Below, piece after piece: positions 1 through 4,711 of a DNA stretch of 7,075 nt. The DNA is taken from contig CAAHDP010000382.1 of assembly GCA_900770515.1 (NCBI GenBank), forward strand, positions 1-7,075. The letters are read 5' to 3'. Position numbers and translations under genes: made by a program. The notes beneath the pieces were generated by a model. The model had not been told where the DNA came from. It was given only the letters and a program-made list of their open reading frames with translations, and ran no database searches. The DNA comes from an uncultured Prevotella sp. (GTDB lineage: Bacteria > Bacteroidota > Bacteroidia > Bacteroidales > Bacteroidaceae). Position 1 is the first letter of the stretch. Every line of letters starts with the position of its first letter.

Positions 1-1699
1 GGCTAGCTATATTCAGAAGATTGGCAAGTACTACTTCCTCTTCATGAGCTATGGTGGCTTGACCAGCGATGGCGGTTACCAGATGCGCATCTTCCGTTCT
101 GAGAATCCAGATGGTCCTTTCGTAGATTGCTATGGCACATCGGCACTCTTCAAGAGTTATAAGATGAACTATAGTTCTACCACTGCCGACAACCGTGGCG
201 TATTGCTCTTTGGCGGTTATCAGTGGGATGCCATGAGTGGTGCTGAACTTGCACAGGGTCACAACTCTGCGTTCGTTGATAAGCAGAATCGTTCTTTCGT
301 GGTTTATCATACCCGTTTCAGCAATGGTGGCGAAGGTCATCAGGTGCGTGTTCATCAGCTCTTCCTCAACGATGAGGGCTGGTTGATGGCAGCTCCATTC
401 GAGTTTGACGGTGAGACCATCACCGATGAGGCGATTGCTTCCAAGGCGTCTATCGCAGATGCAGACATTGCAGGCGACTATCAGTTCATGCGTCATCAGT
501 ATGGTCAGAATACCAAGGCAAAGGCTTTCGAGACACCAGTCAACATCACCCTCAATGCCGATGGAACCATCACTGGTGCTGAGAAGGGAACCTGGAAGCG
601 TACGGCTGGTACTGATTACATCCACTTGACTATCAATAATGTAGTCTATCGTGGTGTGTTGGTGAAGCAGACTGTAGACTATACCAATATCCCAGCCATT
701 GCCATCTCTGCTCTTTCATCATCAAGCGGAAGCCTGACCATGGGACAGAGTAATTTCACCTATCAGCAGGAGGTTTGGGCTGTAAAGGCAGATGCCAAGG
801 CTGCCATCAAGTACACCCTCAGCAAGATGACATTGCCATTCTCTGACGGCGCCACTCTGAATGCGGCTCCTACTTTGCCTGTCCAGGGCAAGATGGGTGC
901 GAATATTTCATGGAAGTCGAGCGATACTTCTATCTTGACCGATGAGGGCAAGGTGAAGGGTAAAGGCAAGGTAACTATGACCATGACCATCAGCAAGGAT
1001 GAGTATGAGTATGTGAAGGATTATACCCTGAATATCGATGCTGAGGCTGAGGAAAGTACTCCGGTTTATTATCCGGTATCATCGGTGAAGAATACTACTT
1101 CAGTCTGGTGGTCAAACTTCTCTCCTTACTATGATTTGAAGGCAGGCAAGAAGTTGCAGTTCAAGTTCTACAACTATAGTAATATGGCTGAAGCATGGAA
1201 CAACTGGTGCTTGGCTGCTGCTAAGATCAAGCGTGAGGATACCGGTTATGGATCCGATAAGGAGTACTTCGTTATCCGAAATGATTTCTTCGGATGGGGA
1301 GGAAGCCACAATGCTTCAGGATTCACCCACGATTTTGATACGAGTGACGATATGAGTGTATTCAAGAAGGATATGGATGGTTCCTTGGTTGATATGACTG
1401 TTAGTTTGACAGCAGCAGGCGTATTCAAGATGGAGTCAACCATTACCACCAAGGCTGGTAAGGTATATCATTATTCTTATACCACCACATTGGCAGACAA
1501 GCCTTCTAAGATTGTCCTCTTCTTCGTAAACGAAGGCTCTTACATCGATGGCTCAAGCCTTGTAGATACAGGCATTGCAAGCCCTATCATCTTCCAGAAG
1601 AAGACGGATGGCAAGTGGTACAACCTGGCTGGTCAGCAGGTGGACAAGAGCTACAAGGGTGTAGTTGTTGTAAACGGCAGAAAATTTGTGAACAAGTAA
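1..1699 (+). CDS. Multidomain GH43 arabinanase, 5'-truncated by window edge
   Basis: Secreted-type alpha-L-arabinan hydrolase; 565 residues are visible, read in frame from base 2. The reading frame is open to the left edge, so the ATG at 44 is internal. Counting that Met as residue 1: residues up to about 115 are the end of the GH43 five-bladed propeller, with SYGGLTSDGGYQMRIFRS, GHNSAF (His73, the family's calcium-site histidine) and YHTRF, as in AbnB-type arabinanases. Residues ~141-248 resemble the GH43 C-terminal beta domain of these enzymes (NADGTITG, GTWKR, Y-R-GVLVKQ). Residues ~250-334 look like an atrophied bacterial Ig-like domain (ISWKSSDTSILTDEGKVKG). Residues ~340-508 form an unassigned beta-rich module (WNNW, EYFVIRNDFFGWG). 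Residues ~510-551 are a short Prevotella-type tail. Base 1 is the third base of a split codon; by alignment with the next gene it should encode the catalytic acid Glu (GAG). Endo versus exo action cannot be told from this part. Confidence 0.9.
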   Translation, partial: ASYIQKIGKYYFLFMSYGGLTSDGGYQMRIFRSENPDGPFVDCYGTSALFKSYKMNYSSTTADNRGVLLFGGYQWDAMSGAELAQGHNSAFVDKQNRSFVVYHTRFSNGGEGHQVRVHQLFLNDEGWLMAAPFEFDGETITDEAIASKASIADADIAGDYQFMRHQYGQNTKAKAFETPVNITLNADGTITGAEKGTWKRTAGTDYIHLTINNVVYRGVLVKQTVDYTNIPAIAISALSSSSGSLTMGQSNFTYQQEVWAVKADAKAAIKYTLSKMTLPFSDGATLNAAPTLPVQGKMGANISWKSSDTSILTDEGKVKGKGKVTMTMTISKDEYEYVKDYTLNIDAEAEESTPVYYPVSSVKNTTSVWWSNFSPYYDLKAGKKLQFKFYNYSNMAEAWNNWCLAAAKIKREDTGYGSDKEYFVIRNDFFGWGGSHNASGFTHDFDTSDDMSVFKKDMDGSLVDMTVSLTAAGVFKMESTITTKAGKVYHYSYTTTLADKPSKIVLFFVNEGSYIDGSSLVDTGIASPIIFQKKTDGKWYNLAGQQVDKSYKGVVVVNGRKFVNK

Positions 1700-1705
1700 A
1701 TCTCT

Positions 1706-1713
1706 TATATTTG
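1706..1713 (+). promoter_or_regulatory. Possible internal -7 promoter box before second GH43 gene
   Basis: TATATTTG matches the Bacteroidota sigma -7 consensus TAnnTTTG exactly and sits in the 32-nt gap between the two GH43 genes. A TTTG lies at 1685-1688, leaving a 17-nt spacer, shorter than the usual 19-21 nt to the -33 box. A start about 5-8 nt downstream would give a leader of only about 11-14 nt. The box may be a weak internal promoter or a chance match in an AT-rich gap; read-through from the upstream gene is the simpler route of expression. Confidence 0.3.
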
Positions 1714-1731
1714 AATCATATAAAAGATCAA

Positions 1732-2805
1732 ATGAAGATATCTATAATACTATTGGGAGCAGCAATAATCTTTGCTGCTCCTGTTGTTAAAGGGGGTAGT
1801 GAAATGAAGGCGGCTGTTAACGCGAATGCCGAAATGAAGGCGCAGTTGGCTCCCCAGAACCCCCTTGTAGTGGATACACCGATGGTACACGACCCTGTGA
1901 TGGCGTATGAGAATGGTAAGTACTATCTCTACTGCACGGGACATGGCATCACGCAGATGATATCCACCGACCGCAAGCATTGGACTTTAAGTAGGGAAGG
2001 CGTGCTGAAGAATCACGAGATTCCCGCCTGGACTCATGATAGTGTACCGGGCTTTGAAACCCATATCTGGGCTCCGGATGTTATCCGTTTCAAGAACAAA
2101 TGGTATTTGGCTTATTCCTGTTCCACTTTTGGCAAGAATACTTCTGCCATCGGTTTGCTGAGCAATACCTCCTTATCTGATAAGGATGGATGGAAGGATG
2201 AAGGCTGCCTCATCGCCTCTAAGGGCGGTAGAGACAACTGGAATGCCATCGACCCGAACTTCATCATTGATGAGAAGGGAAATCCCTGGATGACCTGGGG
2301 ATCCTTCTGGGATGGTATCCAGATGATCAAGCTCGATAAGAAGACGATGCATGTGAAGAAGGGCGCCAAGCCTCAGACCATCGCCCGCCGTCATGCCGTG
2401 GGCGATGCATCAGCAGAACCGAATCCAACCTCTAAGTTTGCCGGCACCAATGCCATTGAGGCTCCTTTCATCATGAAGCATGGTGGCTATTACTATCTCT
2501 TCGTGAGCTGGGATTACTGCTGCCGTGGCATCAAGAGCAACTATCGTGTTGCCGTAGGCAGGAGCAAGAAGGTGGCTGGTCCTTATTTGGATAAAGAAGG
2601 CAAGGATATGCGCAATGGCGGTGGCACCCTGCTTCTGGAAGGCGACAAGAAGGAATATGAGGCGATGGGCCATTGCTCTGCCTACTCCTTCCCTGATGGC
2701 GATTTCTTCTTCTGTCATGGTTACAGCGTGCCGAAGAATGGTGCCAGCATCCTGGTTCAGCAGAAAATCAACTGGACAAAAGATGGTTGGTTGACGCTGG
2801 AGTAG
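1732..2805 (+). CDS. GH43 endo-alpha-1,5-L-arabinanase, single domain
   Basis: Complete 357-residue enzyme expected to hydrolyse alpha-1,5-L-arabinan to arabino-oligosaccharides. The ATG at 1732 is chosen because it begins a signal peptide (MKISIILLGAAIIFAAPVV); the frame is open further upstream but that extension overlaps the previous gene. There is no lipobox cysteine, so a periplasmic or released protein is more likely than a lipoprotein. The GH43 catalytic triad is intact: base Asp54 (HDPVM), pKa-modulating Asp174 (AIDPN) and acid Glu243 (AIEAPF). Other arabinanase hallmarks are WAPDV (113-117), YYYLFVSWDYCCRG (253-266), VAVGRSKKVAGPY and GHCS with calcium-site His314. The length fits a bare propeller with no accessory domain, unlike its upstream paralogue. 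The 32-nt gap suggests an operon with the upstream GH43 gene. No Shine-Dalgarno sequence is seen, as is usual in Bacteroidota. Bond preference (endo or exo) is inferred from family resemblance. Confidence 0.93.
   Translation: MKISIILLGAAIIFAAPVVKGGSEMKAAVNANAEMKAQLAPQNPLVVDTPMVHDPVMAYENGKYYLYCTGHGITQMISTDRKHWTLSREGVLKNHEIPAWTHDSVPGFETHIWAPDVIRFKNKWYLAYSCSTFGKNTSAIGLLSNTSLSDKDGWKDEGCLIASKGGRDNWNAIDPNFIIDEKGNPWMTWGSFWDGIQMIKLDKKTMHVKKGAKPQTIARRHAVGDASAEPNPTSKFAGTNAIEAPFIMKHGGYYYLFVSWDYCCRGIKSNYRVAVGRSKKVAGPYLDKEGKDMRNGGGTLLLEGDKKEYEAMGHCSAYSFPDGDFFFCHGYSVPKNGASILVQQKINWTKDGWLTLE
1801..1842 (+). repeat. In-frame 12-bp direct repeat after signal peptide
   Basis: GAAATGAAGGCG occurs at 1801-1812 and again at 1831-1842, exactly 30 bp apart, so the protein has EMKA twice, ten residues apart, in the linker between signal peptide and GH43 propeller. 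The intervening and following bases do not match, so this is either an old decayed duplication or coincidence. The linker is Ala-rich and probably disordered. Confidence 0.45.
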
Positions 2806-2809
2806 AGTT

Positions 2810-2873
2810 AAAATAGCGTTTATTCCGCTACGAACGGCAAAAAACGGTTTCGTAGTGAAATAAACGCTATTTT
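2810..2873 (+). terminator. Long 25-bp hairpin after GH43 operon, likely terminator
   Basis: The left arm is 2810-2834 and the right arm 2849-2873. They pair over 25 positions with one C-A mismatch and one G-U wobble, around a 14-nt loop containing an A-run. The stem begins five bases after the GH43 stop codon. Its outer end is AAAATAGCG / CGCTATTTT, so it has an A-tract on one side and a T-tract on the other and could act in both directions. It is longer and less GC-rich than a typical intrinsic terminator, so an RNase-processed stem or a dispersed palindromic repeat is an alternative. Confidence 0.65.
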
Positions 2874-2916
2874 CTTTCGCTGTTTCCGAAAAATTGTAGT
2901 ATTCTGTTCCGGATTT

Positions 2917-2949
2917 TTCTTTATTCTTCCTTATCCTTCTTTATTCTTC
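2917..2949 (+). repeat. 13-bp direct repeat in pyrimidine-rich tract
   Basis: TTCTTTATTCTTC occurs at 2917-2929 and 2937-2949, exactly 20 bp apart, inside a nearly pure C/T run on the + strand (A/G-rich on the minus strand). It may be simple low-complexity sequence grown by slippage; no function is evident. Confidence 0.5.
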
Positions 2950-3090
2950 TCGGATCTTCCATTCGCTGATCGTTCGCTGGGTGCTGTCAAAACTGATTTT
3001 GCCATATTCCTACATGCTTTACGTTTTGCGCTGCTAAGTTACGAAGAAAATCTGAATTAGCCAAGTATAATGGTTAAAAATAAAATGTTT

Positions 3091-3140
3091 TGTAAAATAA
3101 GGCGTTCTGTGTAGTTAAAAACATGTAAAATAAGGCATTC
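3091..3140 (+). repeat. Pair of 17-bp direct repeats upstream of permease promoter
   Basis: TGTAAAATAAGGCRTTC occurs at 3091-3107 and 3124-3140 with one difference (G/A), 33 bp start to start. Each copy is preceded by a related RGTTAAAAAYA block (3072-3082 and 3113-3123), at differing distance. The second copy covers the place where the -33 element of the 3156-3163 promoter should lie, and no normal -33 box is visible there. A pair of sites on roughly the same face of the helix next to the promoter suggests an operator for a transcription factor; the factor is unknown. Confidence 0.55.
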
Positions 3141-3155
3141 CTCATTATTTTTTCT

Positions 3156-3163
3156 TATCTTTG
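3156..3163 (+). promoter_or_regulatory. Promoter -7 box for the NCS2 permease gene
   Basis: TATCTTTG is an exact match to the Bacteroidota -7 consensus TAnnTTTG, preceded by a T-run. A start would fall near 3168-3171, giving a leader of about 72-75 nt before the permease ATG. The -33 region (about 3132-3136) lacks TTTG, which suggests a promoter that is weak or needs an activator; it overlaps a direct-repeat copy. Confidence 0.65.
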
Positions 3164-3180
3164 TTCGCCCCGAAAAAACA

Positions 3181-3234
3181 ATGGAATTGGGTTGTGGAAA
3201 TGGGGAAGAGAAAATAGAGAAAAAACAATCGTAA
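3181..3234 (+). other. 17-codon leader ORF before permease
   Basis: ATG at 3181 opens MELGCGNGEEKIEKKQS and stops at TAA 3232-3234, eight bases before the permease ATG and in a different frame. It would be the first ATG in the predicted transcript, about 10 nt from the start site. It is hydrophilic with no recognised motif. It may be a translated leader that affects permease translation, or a chance ORF; the short spacing to the next start is the only sign in its favour. Confidence 0.25.
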
Positions 3235-3242
3235 TATAAGAA

Positions 3243-4547
3243 ATGAATAAATTAAAAGCATTATTGGGTTTCGACCCAAAACAAATGAAGGTCAAGACTG
3301 AATTGATTGCTGGTATGACCACCTTCTTGACCATGTGTTACATCCTGGCAGTGAACCCTACCATCCTTGCAACCACAGGTATGGACAAGGGTGCTCTCTT
3401 TACTGCCACAGCCATCGCTTCTGCCATCGCCACCTTCTTGCTGGCTTTCATGGCAAAACTGCCTTTTGCCCAGGCTCCTAGTATGGGACTGAACGCCTTC
3501 TTCGCCTTCACCCTTTGTCAGGCTATGGGCTTGACCTGGCAGCAGGCTTTGGCGGTATTGCTCGTAGAGGGTATCATTTTCCTAGCCATCACCTTCCTCA
3601 ATATCCGCGATAAGATATTGGAGTGTATTCCGAAGAACCTCCGATTCGCCATTTCGGCAGGTATTGGTATGTTTATCGCCTTTATCGGTTTGAAGAATGC
3701 GGGCATCATTACTGCCAATGCGGATACTTTCGTGCAGCTCGGCAAGTTTACACCAGTCAGTATCCTGGGTCTCATCAGCATCCTGCTCTGTGGCTGTTTG
3801 ATGGCGAGAAGAGTGAAGGGCTCCCTGTTTATCGCCATCATCATCTCTACCTTGATTGGTATTCCGATGGGTGTAACCCAGTTCTCTGACAATTGGATGC
3901 CGGTATCTACTCCTCACAGCATCGCTCCTATCTTCTGCCAGTTCGATTTCACCGGCTTCTTTACTCCTAAGATGTTCATGGTGGTATTCTCCCTGTTGCT
4001 TGTCAATATCTTCGATACCATTGGAACAGTTCTGGGATTGGTTTCCAAGTTGGGTATCAAGGAGAATGAGAAGGGTGAGATTCCTGGTGTGAAGGAGGCG
4101 ATGATGAGTGATGCCATCGGTACTACAGCCGGTTCCCTGCTGGGCAGCTCTACCATTACCACTTATGTGGAGAGTGCTTCGGGTGTTGCCGAGGGTGGCC
4201 GTTCGGGCTTGACTTCTTTCTTCACGGGCTTGATGTTTATCCTGAGCATCTTCCTGGCTCCTATCTTCCTGCTGATTCCGAGTGCTGCCACCAGTGGTGC
4301 CCTGGTAATGGTGGGTGTATTGATGATTGATTCATTCAAGAAGATAGAGTTGGAGGATATTTCAGAATCGTTCCCAGCCTTCATCACAATGATTACGATG
4401 GTGCTCTGCTACAGTATCGCCGATGGCATCTGCCTCGGCATCCTGAGTTATGTATTGATCAAGATGATGGTGGGTAAGTTCAAGGACTTGAATCCTACGC
4501 TCTATATCCTGAGCATCTTCCTGCTCATCAATTATGCTTTCGGATAA
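3243..4547 (+). CDS. NCS2-family purine permease (AzgA/GhxP-like)
   Basis: Complete 434-residue inner-membrane transporter, expected to import a nucleobase (adenine, hypoxanthine or guanine) by proton symport. It belongs to the AzgA-like branch of NCS2, not the uracil/xanthine branch, from MTTFLTMCYILAVNPTIL (25-42), APSMGLNAFF (78-87), FDTIGTVLGL (257-266) and GSSTITTYVESASGVAEGGR (301-320). The acidic residues Asp258 and Glu310 occupy the places of the substrate-binding carboxylates in TM8 and TM10. About twelve to fourteen hydrophobic segments span the protein, and its length is normal for the family. The ATG follows an A-rich leader with no Shine-Dalgarno sequence. The gene has its own promoter and is flanked by hairpins, so it seems to be monocistronic and unrelated to arabinan use. 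Which purine it carries cannot be read from the sequence. Confidence 0.93.
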   Translation: MNKLKALLGFDPKQMKVKTELIAGMTTFLTMCYILAVNPTILATTGMDKGALFTATAIASAIATFLLAFMAKLPFAQAPSMGLNAFFAFTLCQAMGLTWQQALAVLLVEGIIFLAITFLNIRDKILECIPKNLRFAISAGIGMFIAFIGLKNAGIITANADTFVQLGKFTPVSILGLISILLCGCLMARRVKGSLFIAIIISTLIGIPMGVTQFSDNWMPVSTPHSIAPIFCQFDFTGFFTPKMFMVVFSLLLVNIFDTIGTVLGLVSKLGIKENEKGEIPGVKEAMMSDAIGTTAGSLLGSSTITTYVESASGVAEGGRSGLTSFFTGLMFILSIFLAPIFLLIPSAATSGALVMVGVLMIDSFKKIELEDISESFPAFITMITMVLCYSIADGICLGILSYVLIKMMVGKFKDLNPTLYILSIFLLINYAFG

Positions 4548-4569
4548 ATCAACGATAGATAAAACAATT

Positions 4570-4610
4570 GGCGGCAATCTGCATCACGCAGGTTGCCGCC
4601 TTCTTCATTT
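4570..4610 (+). terminator. Intrinsic terminator after permease
   Basis: GGCGGCAATCTGC (4570-4582) pairs with GCAGGTTGCCGCC (4588-4600) over 13 positions with one U-G wobble and a 5-nt loop (ATCAC), followed by a T-rich TTCTTCATTT. It lies 22 nt after the permease stop. On the minus strand the stem is followed by AATTGTTTTATC, so it could also stop transcripts from the convergent GH51 gene. Confidence 0.85.
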
Positions 4611-4660
4611 CTAACTAACTATCTATCAACTATTCAAAAAATGTATCAATATATATCGAG

Positions 4661-4700
4661 TATATCCAGGGCTGATGCCCTGGATGTAGTTTGTTGTTTT
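4661..4700. terminator. Second hairpin in convergent gap, serving GH51 or both
   Basis: ATCCAGGGC (4664-4672) and GCCCTGGAT (4677-4685) form a perfect 9-bp stem with a TGAT loop. It extends to 12 bp (4661-4688) through one wobble. On the + strand it is followed by T-rich GTTTGTTGTTTT. On the minus strand, that of GH51, it lies about 23 nt beyond the stop, and a run of six T comes only about 23 nt further on. It is probably a back-up terminator between the converging genes. Confidence 0.6.
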
Positions 4701-4711
4701 AATCTTGGTGC

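Larger units (their letters stand above)
2874..3155. other. AT-rich intergenic stretch without a confident gene
   Basis: The left part (2883-2960) is rich in C and T on the + strand. It includes a 13-bp direct repeat with 20-bp spacing, and CGGAT at both 2910-2914 and 2951-2955. On the minus strand, a 24-codon ORF runs from ATG at 3005 to TAA at 2931. An overlapping frame (3009 down to 2941) reads GKISFDSTQRTISEWKIREE before a stop, which looks protein-like. A weak minus-strand promoter is possible: TAACTTAG at 3041-3034, one base off TAnnTTTG, with a TTG 20 nt upstream. None of this is enough to call a gene. The right part holds the 17-bp repeats described separately. Confidence 0.6.

Noticed and set aside
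1615..1731. Upstream extension of the second GH43 gene to an ATG at 1615
   Set aside because: It overlaps the end of the first GH43 gene, has no domain, and would bury the clear signal peptide that begins at 1732.
3091..3140. CRISPR-like array
   Set aside because: Only two imperfect 17-bp copies with a 16-bp gap, no cas genes, and a position next to a promoter.
3164..3242. Purine riboswitch in the permease leader
   Set aside because: The leader is about 75 nt and A-rich; no three-way-junction core or paired arms of a purine aptamer could be found.
3518..3917. Minus-strand ORFs opposite the permease gene
   Set aside because: Antisense to a clear transporter, overlapping each other in different frames, with no family resemblance.
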